64,000 nt of DNA. It comes from an uncultured Prochlorococcus sp. (lineage in GTDB: Bacteria > Cyanobacteriota > Cyanobacteriia > PCC-6307 > Cyanobiaceae). Position numbers and translations under genes: made by a program. The stretch is taken from contig CACPKH010000005.1 in assembly GCA_902634515.1 (NCBI GenBank), positions 1-64,000 of the forward strand, written 5' to 3'. Of this stretch, positions 54,670 through 63,377 are shown one piece after another. Within the stretch, counting starts at the first letter, position 1; each line of letters opens with the position of its first letter. A model generated the notes under the pieces. It was not told where the DNA came from. It saw only the letters and a list, made by a program, of their open reading frames with translations, and did not search any database.

Positions 54670-55131
54670 TTAAAAGCAATATTTCTTTAGTACGGATATG
54701 ACTCTTCGAGGTTGATCTTCAATTAAATAAGCTTCGTACTCTTTCTTAAAATTACCTGTTAAGAGATTAGATCCTCTAAGTGCATTGATTTTTTGATCAC
54801 TTATCTTTATCTTTTTATTTTTAACTAGACCTAAAAGCTTGCCATCATTGCATTCTTGTGCAACATGTACTGATTCATGCCTTAAGGCTCGTCTTATCAT
54901 TAATCCAGTTTTAAAGTTCTCATCAGAATTGCTTTTTATAAAGTTATAACCTCCATATTCCATTGCATTTTTGGTACATATAACAACTTTCTTCTGCTCA
55001 TTTTTTAAAAATCCAAAAAACTTCTTCCCTATAAGGCATAAAGGTGTATTTTCTTCCACTGTGTAACCTGCCTGATTGATTAACTTGAGAATTTCTTTTT
55101 CTTGTGAGTTTAAAAATAAAAGGAATTCCAT
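54670..55131 (-). CDS. Conserved protein with HExxH motif, 153 aa
   Basis: Contains RRALRHESVHVAQECN with HExxH at residues 85-89, as in zincin-type metallopeptidases, although a third ligand was not located. No signal peptide, so presumably cytoplasmic. Convergent with dnaG (stops 15 bases apart). Function not established. Confidence 0.65.
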   Translation of the reverse strand: MEFLLFLNSQEKEILKLINQAGYTVEENTPLCLIGKKFFGFLKNEQKKVVICTKNAMEYGGYNFIKSNSDENFKTGLMIRRALRHESVHVAQECNDGKLLGLVKNKKIKISDQKINALRGSNLLTGNFKKEYEAYLIEDQPRRVISVLKKYCF

Positions 55132-55225
55132 ATTAATTAGGTGATCTCTAGGCTTAGTAGCTAATAGACTCTGCTACTTTAGAGTTATTTGCAAGGTTAC
55201 TAGATTCTACATGACTAAGTAAATC

Positions 55226-56494
55226 CTATGCCTTGGCTATAGGTATCTGTGTAAGTTGTGTTGTTGCAGCAGCACTCAAATAATCTCTTCTCATTGACCA
55301 TTTAGGGTTTAATCCGCATGTAGCCCATGTCACTGTGTTGCGCCCGTAACGCTTATTTAGCTTATCGATCGTTTGCATGAGTCGCTCTCTTCGAGATTCT
55401 TTTTCGCAACTGTATTTTTGAAGTAGGTGTAATTGAAGATAGTCATTATTGATAAGATCTTGCATTATCACACCTGCTTTTCTTAGTAAGTGATTTGGTT
55501 GAAATACTTTCTCTGCTAATCGAAGAGATGTTGCTAAAAGAATAGAAGTATCATTGGTATGCATATTTAGTCGCTCTGTTGCACTCTGGCTATAGAAGGA
55601 GGGTGTAAATGAGCTGGTTCGTATAAATACGGTTATAGTACCCGCAAATTGTTGCTGTTTTCGCAGCTTCTCACTTGCGAGCACAGTATATGTTGCTATA
55701 GCCTGCTTCAAATGATTTAAAGATGTTATTGAATGCTTAAAGCTTTTGCTAACACAAGTCTCTTTTTTTTTCTTTTGCTTTGTTATAATAGGAAGACATG
55801 AGATCCCTTTTAACTCACTTTGTAGACGTAACCCTACAACACCGCATTTAGCTTTTAGCTGACTGCTTGGCATGTCTCGTAGTTGCAGAGCATTCTTAAT
55901 TCCTTTCATTCGACACCAATGAGCGAGCTTAGGCCCAATACCCCATATATTCTCGATAGCTATTAGTTCGAGCCAATACTCTGAATTGTGTACAACTTCG
56001 AAATCAAATAACCCTGCATGATGAGCAATTGTTTTTGCTAGGTGATTCGCGATCTTTGCTTGGGTTTTATTTGTACCAATCCCTATTGCAATTGGCAATC
56101 CTAAGCTTTGATATACGAGTGTACGTAAATTCTTTGCCCAAAGATGTAGGTCTTTGCTTGCAGGGCGCTTTACCTTTGCAAAGGCTTCGTCGATTGAGTA
56201 TATCTCTAACTCTTCGCAGTGATCCTTGAGGAGAGTCATGAAACGTCTGCTCATATCTCCATATAGTGCGTAGTTTGAGCTACGTATTTCTACTCCAAGA
56301 GACTCTAAGGTCCCACGTATTTTGAACAAAGGCTGTCCCATTGAGATTTTAAGAGACTTGGCTTTTGAATTACGCGCTATAACGCATCCATCATTATTGG
56401 ATAGGATCACGAGAGGCCTTTCTCTGAGGGCAGGGTCCATAGCCTGCTCGCATGAGGCATAGAAATTATTGCCGTCAATTAGTACCGTAGTCAT
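55226..56494 (-). CDS. umuC: DNA polymerase V catalytic subunit UmuC
   Basis: 422 aa Y-family translesion polymerase. Catalytic acidic residues in VLIDGNNFYASCEQ and IYSIDEAFA, plus LSNNDGCVIARNSKAK and YGDMSRRF, and the C-terminal UmuC-specific domain. Bypasses DNA lesions after activation of UmuD. Second gene of the umuDC operon, 9 bases after umuD. Confidence 0.93.
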   Translation of the reverse strand: MTTVLIDGNNFYASCEQAMDPALRERPLVILSNNDGCVIARNSKAKSLKISMGQPLFKIRGTLESLGVEIRSSNYALYGDMSRRFMTLLKDHCEELEIYSIDEAFAKVKRPASKDLHLWAKNLRTLVYQSLGLPIAIGIGTNKTQAKIANHLAKTIAHHAGLFDFEVVHNSEYWLELIAIENIWGIGPKLAHWCRMKGIKNALQLRDMPSSQLKAKCGVVGLRLQSELKGISCLPIITKQKKKKETCVSKSFKHSITSLNHLKQAIATYTVLASEKLRKQQQFAGTITVFIRTSSFTPSFYSQSATERLNMHTNDTSILLATSLRLAEKVFQPNHLLRKAGVIMQDLINNDYLQLHLLQKYSCEKESRRERLMQTIDKLNKRYGRNTVTWATCGLNPKWSMRRDYLSAAATTQLTQIPIAKA

Positions 56495-56503
56495 GAGTAA
56501 GAA

Positions 56504-56929
56504 TCAGCGTCGTCTGCGAGTTATGGTATGAATGGAATATATGGCGACACCCCATATATGTATATCTTCGTAATGACGTAGGTCTATTGGTGGATATTTG
56601 GGGTTTTCTGCTTCTAGGAATAATACTCCTTTATGATGCACTAGCCTTTTTAAGGTAAAAGCACCATCTAATGCTGCGACTACTATGCATCCAGGCTGTG
56701 GATTTAGGCTGCGATCGACGATTAATAAATCTCCATTTTGAATGCCTGCATTAGTCATAGAGTCACCTTCAACTCTTAAAAAGAATGTACTTGCTGGACG
56801 CTGAATTAGATGTTCATTGAGATCAATTCCCATATCGAGGTAGTCATCAGCAGGAGAAGGAAAACCTGCGACAATCGGCACGCTTGCCAAAAGAACCGAT
56901 TGCTTTGACGGGAAAGCACTGAAAGGCAT
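56504..56929 (-). CDS. umuD: SOS mutagenesis protein UmuD (LexA-like peptidase)
   Basis: Self-cleaving S24 peptidase subunit. Cleavage site region VAGFPSP, catalytic Ser in EGDSMTNAGI and Lys in FTLKRL. The track ORF starts at 56986, but a LexA box (56967-56980) lies inside that extension, so the start is placed at Met20 (MPFSAFPSKQS, 56929). This gives 141 aa, close to the usual UmuD length. RecA-stimulated cleavage yields UmuD', which joins UmuC. Confidence 0.9.
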   Translation of the reverse strand: MPFSAFPSKQSVLLASVPIVAGFPSPADDYLDMGIDLNEHLIQRPASTFFLRVEGDSMTNAGIQNGDLLIVDRSLNPQPGCIVVAALDGAFTLKRLVHHKGVLFLEAENPKYPPIDLRHYEDIHIWGVAIYSIHTITRRRR

Positions 56930-56966
56930 TGGCACTCTAGAGAGACACACAATAAGGATGCATAGT

Positions 56967-56980
56967 GGTACTAATGTACC
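56967..56980. promoter_or_regulatory. LexA (SOS) box upstream of umuDC
   Basis: GGTACTAATGTACC matches the cyanobacterial LexA consensus RGTAC-N3-DGTWC-B at every position and sits inside a larger GTGGTAC..GTACCAC palindrome, 38 bases before the proposed umuD start. Confidence 0.8.
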
Positions 56981-57025
56981 ACTCACGGCCTTGCTGTGTT
57001 GTGCTCCTGTAATTGTTAGAAGCTT

Positions 57026-57463
57026 CTACTCTCGATGATAAGGACTTCCCTTGGCGATGGTATCTGCGCGATACAGTTGCTCAGTAAGCAAAAGTCGGGC
57101 TATATCGTGAGGGAATGTCAAAGGCGAAAGGCTGATGTTCAAAGAAGCCATGCTTTTAATTTCAGCGCTTAACCCATTAGGACCACCAATTATGAAGGCA
57201 ACTTTATTGGAACCAAGCTTTTGTAAATTTTGGGAAAAAGAAAAAGATGTCAAGAGTTCACCATCCTCACTAAGAGTTACTGGTAATTCATTATTTTCAA
57301 TGGCTTTATTAATTGCTTGAGTTTCTTTCTTGATTCCACAATCGCGTAATTCGGTAATAGTTAAGCCAGGGAGCCTCCTTAGGTAGAGATTTAAGCCATC
57401 TTGTATCCAAAGCTTACGAACTTTCCCTATTGCAATTATTCGCCAGCGAGAAGGATTAAGCAT
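57026..57463 (-). CDS. rlmH: 23S rRNA pseudouridine-1915 N3-methyltransferase
   Basis: 145 aa SPOUT methyltransferase, full length. Signature FIIGGPNGLS (SAM knot), LSPLTFPHDIARLLLTEQLYRA and the C-terminal KGSPYHRE are intact. It methylates Psi1915 in helix 69 of 23S rRNA. Confidence 0.95.
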   Translation of the reverse strand: MLNPSRWRIIAIGKVRKLWIQDGLNLYLRRLPGLTITELRDCGIKKETQAINKAIENNELPVTLSEDGELLTSFSFSQNLQKLGSNKVAFIIGGPNGLSAEIKSMASLNISLSPLTFPHDIARLLLTEQLYRADTIAKGSPYHRE

Positions 57464-57481
57464 TTCCAGTAATCCTTTGAT

Positions 57482-57847
57482 TTACTCTTCTTCTAGAAGC
57501 AACATTTGAAATGAAGTATAAAGATCTGACTGAAAAGAATCTTTGTTATTTGTTGTTGTTGAATTAACCTTGATGCCATGAATATCGTCAGGGTTAATAT
57601 TGTCGACTAATTGTTTATTTTCAAGTTCTTTTAAACGCTTTAGAAGATGTGAAGGCACTTCTCCATTGGTACTCGCTTTTATAATCTCTTTAAAAAGTTT
57701 TTCTGGATTTTCTTCAGTCTCTATCGGATGGAGAATATGGTTGTTTTTTTTGTCATGATTTATAGGCGCATTGATCTTTCTTGATGATTTTGGAAGATCC
57801 TTTCTAAATTCGTCTAATTTCTTAAGGTCCTTAGAATTAAAAGCCAT
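57482..57847 (-). CDS. Hypothetical charged protein, 121 aa
   Basis: Lys/Asn/Glu-rich, no membrane segment. Central LFKEIIKASTNGEVPSHLLK helices are flanked by low-complexity regions. Probably cotranscribed with rlmH (18-base gap). No family recognised. Confidence 0.6.
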   Translation of the reverse strand: MAFNSKDLKKLDEFRKDLPKSSRKINAPINHDKKNNHILHPIETEENPEKLFKEIIKASTNGEVPSHLLKRLKELENKQLVDNINPDDIHGIKVNSTTTNNKDSFQSDLYTSFQMLLLEEE

Positions 57848-57891
57848 TTGGATAAGAATGTAAAAAAATGAATGTGAAAGAGTTTCTTAGA

Positions 57892-58392
57892 TTAAAGTGA
57901 ATGACTCTCTTCAGGTCTAGATATATGTCTACATTTGCCAGCCTTTAATGTTTTAATGCCTCCAGTATTTGAGGCTAAGCTTGTTTTAACATCTGATCTA
58001 GTATAGGTATAACCAAAATCTAAATTACTCCTATTTATATGATATTGAATGTTCCTAGAGGCTAATGGTGAAGGCTGCTGTTCATTGATATGTAATGCAA
58101 TCTCTAAGATTGAAAAATATGGAGTAGCGGCATAGGGGATCTCGTTCCTCCATAAAATTGTTTTTGAAATTTCTTCCTCCTTTATTTTTAAACGATTCGT
58201 CCCTTGATGTTGATGATCAGAATCATGAGTGATTGTGAATTCAATTATAAAATTTTCAGGTGTTAAATTTAATGAGTCTTTGCTTTCTTCACATTTTATC
58301 CAAATACTGTGGCTATGAGGATCATGTGTAGATGGACATCCTGAAAGAACTAATAAGAGGGGGATGAAAAATAATTTCTTCATTTGTCTCAT
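57892..58392 (-). CDS. Predicted lipoprotein, 166 aa
   Basis: Signal peptide MRQMKKLFFIPLLLVLSGC with the lipobox LSGC, so the mature N-terminal Cys should be lipidated. The His-rich start (THDPHSHS; TITHDSDHQHQGTN) may be metal-interacting. The rest is beta-rich. Start may be the second Met (MKKLFF). Function unknown. Confidence 0.7.
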   Translation of the reverse strand: MRQMKKLFFIPLLLVLSGCPSTHDPHSHSIWIKCEESKDSLNLTPENFIIEFTITHDSDHQHQGTNRLKIKEEEISKTILWRNEIPYAATPYFSILEIALHINEQQPSPLASRNIQYHINRSNLDFGYTYTRSDVKTSLASNTGGIKTLKAGKCRHISRPEESHSL

Positions 58393-58509
58393 AGACTCAT
58401 CCCAGGAAATTTATTAGAGTAATTAAAGAATAAGATAATGTTGATTAATTTGCCTTATCAAGATACTTGTTTAAGAAATTTGATTGTTTTATCAGGAGCC
58501 ATTTAATAG

Positions 58510-59325
58510 ATGCTTCTCTCAAAACAAACTCCTAGAAAGCGTTTCGGCCAGCATTGGTTAATAGATCAAACTGTTTTAGCAAAGATTGTTAAGGCGGCAG
58601 ATATTAAACCCTCTGATCGAATTCTAGAGATTGGGCCTGGTAGAGGAGCTCTTACAGAGAAGTTGCTTAACTCGCAAGCAGAGTTAATTCATGCAATTGA
58701 ATTAGATAGAAATTTAGTTAATGGATTGAAAAATCGCTTTTTTGAACGGACAAAGTTTTCTCTACAAGAAGGAGATTTCCTTTCTGTTGTTATTAATCCT
58801 TTTGATGGCGTCCCTTTGAATAAAGTAGTTGCAAACATTCCATATAACATTACTAGCCCTTTGCTGGAGAAATTGCTTGGAAAACTTGGGACTGCTCCAG
58901 AAATAACTTATCAAAAATTGGTACTTTTGATGCAAAAAGAAGTTGCGGATAGGATTACTGCACAACCGGGAAATAGTAACTTTAGTGCAATGAGCATAAG
59001 ACTTAAGTTATTGGCTAATAGTATGGGCGTATGCGATGTTCCCCCTAAATGTTTTAAGCCATCGCCTAAAGTGAATTCAAAAGTAGTTGTTATTGAACCA
59101 TTGACGCTCGATGAACGCCAAGATTTAAATATAGAGAAAAAAGTTGATGTTTTATTAAAAAAAGCCTTCTTAGCTAGAAGAAAAAAACTAAAGAACACTT
59201 TGGTAGGGATTAAACCTTTGCCTGAGTTGGAATCACTTACTAAAGCGCTTGGTATTAGTCTAGATCAAAGACCTCAAGAATTATCTCCTATTATGTGGGT
59301 CAATTTAGCTAAGGCCATGGAGTAA
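58510..59325 (+). CDS. rsmA: 16S rRNA adenine dimethyltransferase
   Basis: 271 aa KsgA. SAM motif I ILEIGPGRGALTEKLL, catalytic motif IV NIPYNITSPLL and the helical C-terminal domain. It dimethylates A1518 and A1519 of 16S rRNA late in small-subunit assembly. Followed by ispE 33 bases on, a gene order common in bacteria. Confidence 0.95.
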   Translation: MLLSKQTPRKRFGQHWLIDQTVLAKIVKAADIKPSDRILEIGPGRGALTEKLLNSQAELIHAIELDRNLVNGLKNRFFERTKFSLQEGDFLSVVINPFDGVPLNKVVANIPYNITSPLLEKLLGKLGTAPEITYQKLVLLMQKEVADRITAQPGNSNFSAMSIRLKLLANSMGVCDVPPKCFKPSPKVNSKVVVIEPLTLDERQDLNIEKKVDVLLKKAFLARRKKLKNTLVGIKPLPELESLTKALGISLDQRPQELSPIMWVNLAKAME

Positions 59326-59358
59326 AAACTTAGCCATTATCCTTCTCTAAAATATTTT

Positions 59359-60306
59359 ATGAATAAATCAATTAATACTTCGGAAGAATCTTTAAAGGTT
59401 TTTGCTCCTGCAAAGATCAACTTGCATTTAGAAGTTCTAGGACTTCGGGGGGATGGTTTTCATGAATTAGCAATGGTTATGCAAAGCATTGATCTTGTTG
59501 ATCATATTTTTATCAAGCGCAGAAGTGATTCCGAAATAGTTCTTAGTTCAAATGATCCAAATTTAAGTATGGGCGATGATAATTTAATTATGAAAGCAGC
59601 AAGGTTGATTCGTAGCAGATCAGAGAGGATAGAACTAGGTGCTTCAATTCATCTAATCAAGAACATCCCTATCGGGGCGGGTCTGGCTGGCGGATCTAGT
59701 GATGCTGCTGCAACATTGTGTGGATTAAACTCCTTGTGGGAACTTGACTTTACGTCTAAAGAGCTGGAAGTAATCTCTTCAGAACTTGGCTCAGACGTAC
59801 CATTTTGTATATCAGGTGGTATTCAATTATGTTTTGGTAGGGGAGAGATTCTCGAGCCTTTACAGAAATCTCCTGAGGATATGGCAGTAGTACTTGTAAA
59901 AGATCCATTAGTAGAAGTTTCAACTCCATGGGCTTATTCCAGGTATAAGCAGATTAATTTCAATAAGTATTTAACTAATGAATCTGATTTTCAAAAGAGG
60001 CGCCAATTGCTTAGAGAATCGTCTTGGTTGGATTCAATAAATCAATTAAACCCTCCAACTTTGAGAAATGATTTGCAAAATGTTATTGCTCCTGCAATAC
60101 CGGCTGTTAGAAATGGTTTAAAGTTTCTCTCTTCTTTGGAAGGATCTCTTTCAATAGCTATGAGTGGCTCTGGACCAAGTTGTTTTGCCTTGTTCTCTGA
60201 TTACAAAGCAGCCAAATCTGCGTTAGATCAAAATAAGGGTAATCTTAAAAAATATGGATTAAAAGCATGGTGCTGCAGTTTTCAATCTAAAGAGGTTCTT
60301 TCTTAA
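59359..60306 (+). CDS. ispE: 4-diphosphocytidyl-2-C-methyl-D-erythritol kinase
   Basis: 315 aa GHMP kinase of the MEP isoprenoid pathway. Substrate motif AKINLHLEVLGLRGDGFHEL, the glycine-rich ATP loop PIGAGLAGGSSDAAATL and the C-terminal MSGSGPSCFALF are present. Upstream of carotenoid, quinone and chlorophyll side-chain supply. Confidence 0.95.
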   Translation: MNKSINTSEESLKVFAPAKINLHLEVLGLRGDGFHELAMVMQSIDLVDHIFIKRRSDSEIVLSSNDPNLSMGDDNLIMKAARLIRSRSERIELGASIHLIKNIPIGAGLAGGSSDAAATLCGLNSLWELDFTSKELEVISSELGSDVPFCISGGIQLCFGRGEILEPLQKSPEDMAVVLVKDPLVEVSTPWAYSRYKQINFNKYLTNESDFQKRRQLLRESSWLDSINQLNPPTLRNDLQNVIAPAIPAVRNGLKFLSSLEGSLSIAMSGSGPSCFALFSDYKAAKSALDQNKGNLKKYGLKAWCCSFQSKEVLS

Positions 60307-60307
60307 A

Positions 60308-60682
60308 TTGTCTAATACTAAAGAGAATTCATCCCAACCAAATAAATCAGTGACTTCGAGTGAAAGAGGCATTTCGAATGAAACTACTGTAGAAATAAAA
60401 GAGACTGCTAAAAAGGGCCCTTTAAGTTTTTTGTCTGGTGCTTTGACAAGCTTGCTTCTCGGATGGATTTCTTTCATATTGAGTGAAAAGGTTGTGATTT
60501 ATTTCAGTACACATTCTTTAGAGTATTCTTCTTCAATTGCTACAAGCATTGCTTCAGGGTTTAAAACATTAGTTATTGGAATGACTTTTCTAGCAACATT
60601 TACCTTCCTTTTTATTGGGATAGGATTGACGATTGTATTTATTCGCAGTTTATTTGCTGCCAAGGGAGTTCAAGTTGATTAG
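60308..60682 (+). CDS. DUF3082 family membrane protein, 124 aa
   Basis: Starts at TTG one base after the ispE stop, so probably coupled. A disordered polar N-terminus (about 1-35) is followed by two or three hydrophobic helices (LTSLLLGWISFILSEKV; TFLATFTFLFIGIGLTIVF). Pattern of the cyanobacterial DUF3082 family. Unknown function. Confidence 0.75.
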   Translation: MSNTKENSSQPNKSVTSSERGISNETTVEIKETAKKGPLSFLSGALTSLLLGWISFILSEKVVIYFSTHSLEYSSSIATSIASGFKTLVIGMTFLATFTFLFIGIGLTIVFIRSLFAAKGVQVD

Positions 60683-60729
60683 TCTTTAATCAATGTGCTT
60701 TTTTAGTTGGATTAAAGGAGGGGGAAATC

Positions 60730-60825
60730 ATGACAGTTCATGATCTTGGATTATTAGTTCTTTTGCTAAGCCCTGGGATGCTTCTTTCAGTTTTGATTCT
60801 TTCTACATTTGCCGAAGGCGGTTAA
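60730..60825 (+). CDS. 31-aa membrane peptide between DUF3082 and pdhB
   Basis: Hand-translated ORF starting MTVHDLGLLVLLLSPGML, one hydrophobic helix with a short SerThrPhe tail ending EGG. A strong AAGGAGGGGG precedes the ATG, so translation is likely. Unknown role. Confidence 0.65.
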   Translation: MTVHDLGLLVLLLSPGMLLSVLILSTFAEGG

Positions 60826-60893
60826 TTTGCCCCACTTTGTTATAGCTTGGCATAAATAAAGCAGGCTTGTTCTGTATCCCTCAAAGTAAAACT

Positions 60894-61877
60894 GTGGCAG
60901 GTACACTTCTTTTTAATGCACTTCGAGAAGCTATTGATGAGGAGATGGCTAGAGATCCTCATGTTTGTGTTATGGGTGAGGATGTAGGTCAATATGGAGG
61001 TTCTTATAAGGTCACAAAAGATCTTTATGAGAAATATGGTGAATTAAGAGTTCTTGATACTCCCATTGCAGAGAATAGTTTTACTGGGATGGCTGTGGGT
61101 GCTGCCATGACAGGTTTGCGTCCGATCGTTGAAGGGATGAATATGGGGTTTTTATTATTGGCTTTTAATCAAATATCAAACAATATGGGGATGCTCAGAT
61201 ATACAAGTGGAGGTAATTTTACTATTCCTACTGTTGTCAGAGGGCCAGGAGGAGTTGGACGTCAGCTTGGCGCGGAACATAGTCAAAGATTAGAGGCTTA
61301 CTTTCATGCTGTTCCTGGGATAAAGATTATTGCTTGTAGCACTCCTACGAATGCAAAAGGATTGATGAAAGCGGCAATTAGAGATAATAATCCGGTCTTA
61401 TTCTTTGAACATGTACTTCTTTATAATTTAAGTGAGGAAATCCCTCAGGGAGACTATGTTTGTGCGCTTGACCAAGCAGACCTTGTTAAAGAAGGTAAGG
61501 ATATAACCATACTTACATATTCAAGGATGAGACATCATTGCCTGAAGGCAATAGATCAATTAAAAGGAAAGCAAATTGATGCTGAATTGATAGATTTAAT
61601 AAGTCTTAAGCCTTTTGATTTAGAAACTATTTCTAAGTCTATTAAGAAAACTCATAGAGTAATCATTGTTGAAGAATGCATGAAAACTGGAGGTATTGGT
61701 GCAGAGTTGATTGCGCTTATTAATGAAAATTGCTTTGATGAATTGGATGCAAGACCTGTCAGACTTTCTAGCCAAGATATTCCTACTCCTTACAATGGAA
61801 AACTGGAGAATTTAACAATTATTCAGCCTCATCAGATAGTTGAAACTGCAGAGGAAATGATGTCTAAGAGGATTTGA
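60894..61877 (+). CDS. pdhB: Pyruvate dehydrogenase E1 component beta subunit
   Basis: Start set at GTG 60894 ([17 protein letters not shown]), giving the usual 327 aa; the track ORF begins 9 codons earlier at TTG. Thiamine-diphosphate transketolase fold: [29 protein letters not shown] and GMLRYTSGG. With the alpha subunit it decarboxylates pyruvate for acetyl-CoA. The alpha subunit is not in the window. Confidence 0.95.
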   Translation: MAGTLLFNALREAIDEEMARDPHVCVMGEDVGQYGGSYKVTKDLYEKYGELRVLDTPIAENSFTGMAVGAAMTGLRPIVEGMNMGFLLLAFNQISNNMGMLRYTSGGNFTIPTVVRGPGGVGRQLGAEHSQRLEAYFHAVPGIKIIACSTPTNAKGLMKAAIRDNNPVLFFEHVLLYNLSEEIPQGDYVCALDQADLVKEGKDITILTYSRMRHHCLKAIDQLKGKQIDAELIDLISLKPFDLETISKSIKKTHRVIIVEECMKTGGIGAELIALINENCFDELDARPVRLSSQDIPTPYNGKLENLTIIQPHQIVETAEEMMSKRI

Positions 61878-61880
61878 TAG

Positions 61881-63368
61881 ATGTTTCGTCAACAAGGTTG
61901 GTTCGCATTCCTCTTGGCTTTAGTAATTGCGGCTTTATCTATATGCATAAATTTACCTTTTCAATTAGGACTGGATCTTAGAGGTGGAAGTCAGCTTACA
62001 TTAGAGGTTAAGCCTGTTGATGATTTTAAGGAGATAAGCTCAGAACAGGTTGAGGCTGTTAAGGCCGTTTTGGATCGAAGAGTTAATAACTTGGGCGTTG
62101 CAGAGTCAACTTTGCAGACGATAGGAACTAATCAATTGATTCTTGAACTGCCTGGAGAGCAAGAACCTTCAAAGGCAGCAAGAGTACTTGGTAAGACAGC
62201 TCTTTTAGAGTTTCGAGCTCAGAAGCCCGGGACAAAAGATTTGATGAAGAGTCTCCAAAGTCTTAGGTCTGAGGTAAGAAATGCTTTGAATTCAAAAGAG
62301 CCTCTTTCTGAAAATGATCAATTGGAGAATTCTAAGAGTCTAATTGATAAAGATCGACTACAGGCTTTAAAGTCTGCCCTTAATTTGTCTGATATTAAAG
62401 GCAGCGAAAAGGAACAGCTAGAGCAAATAAATAAAAAGATCAATCAGCAAATAGTGAGCCTCTTTGAGCCATCTAGTCTCACTGGAAAAGATTTGGTTAG
62501 CGCAGGTCGCCGCCAAGAGCAGAATCTCTCAAGTTGGGAGGTGACATTGACTTTTAATCAAATTGGCGGAGATAGATTTGCCCAGCTAACAAAGTCTATT
62601 GCTGGTACAGATCGATTGCTTGGAATTATTCTTGATGGAGAATCAATTAGTGAAGCAAGTGTTGGGGAGCAATTTAGGATTGCTGGTATTACAGGAGGTG
62701 CAGCTACGATTAGTGGAAACTTTTCTGCAGATTCTGCTAGAGAGCTTGAAGTTCAATTGAGAGGAGGAGCACTCCCTTTGCCGGTTGAAATTGTTCAAGT
62801 GAAAACAATTGGTCCAACATTAGGAGTAGAAAATATTCGTCGCAGCCTCATTGCGGCTCTTTCTGGCTTGCTGTTAGTTGCCGTTGTAATGGTGATTCTT
62901 TATCGTTTGCCAGGATTTGTCGCAGTAATAGCTTTAAGTGCATATTCACTTTTTAATATATCTATGTATGCTCTTGTACCAGTAACATTGACCCTTCCTG
63001 GTATTGCAGGATTCATTTTGAGCATTGGTATGGCTGTAGATGCAAATGTTTTGATTTTTGAGAGAATTAAGGATGAGTTACGAGGGGGTAATACATTGAT
63101 TCGTTCTATTGAAAATGGATTTTCTCAGGCATTCTCTTCAATTATTGATGGACACATCACAACCCTTATCAGTTGTATAGCTCTATTTTATCTTGGGACT
63201 GGATTCGTTAAAGGTTTTGCTGCAACTTTAGGTATTGGAGTTGTAATTAGCTTGTTTACAGCTCTTTCTTGTACGCGAGTCCTTCTTAAGTTTCTTATGA
63301 GCTATAAATCTTTAAGGAGACCTGTTAACTTCTTGCCCATTTCCCAAATTCCAACTCCATCTTCTTAA
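61881..63368 (+). CDS. secD: Protein translocase subunit SecD
   Basis: 495 aa. Membrane helix 1 (FAFLLALVIAALSICI), the large periplasmic P1 region with LGLDLRGGSQL, then five helices in the RND-type C-terminal half (GPTLGVENIRRSLIAAL; SIGMAVDANVLIFERIKDELR). Uses the proton gradient to complete export of SecYEG clients. Starts 3 bases after pdhB. Confidence 0.93.
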   Translation: MFRQQGWFAFLLALVIAALSICINLPFQLGLDLRGGSQLTLEVKPVDDFKEISSEQVEAVKAVLDRRVNNLGVAESTLQTIGTNQLILELPGEQEPSKAARVLGKTALLEFRAQKPGTKDLMKSLQSLRSEVRNALNSKEPLSENDQLENSKSLIDKDRLQALKSALNLSDIKGSEKEQLEQINKKINQQIVSLFEPSSLTGKDLVSAGRRQEQNLSSWEVTLTFNQIGGDRFAQLTKSIAGTDRLLGIILDGESISEASVGEQFRIAGITGGAATISGNFSADSARELEVQLRGGALPLPVEIVQVKTIGPTLGVENIRRSLIAALSGLLLVAVVMVILYRLPGFVAVIALSAYSLFNISMYALVPVTLTLPGIAGFILSIGMAVDANVLIFERIKDELRGGNTLIRSIENGFSQAFSSIIDGHITTLISCIALFYLGTGFVKGFAATLGIGVVISLFTALSCTRVLLKFLMSYKSLRRPVNFLPISQIPTPSS

Positions 63369-63377
63369 TACAATCTT

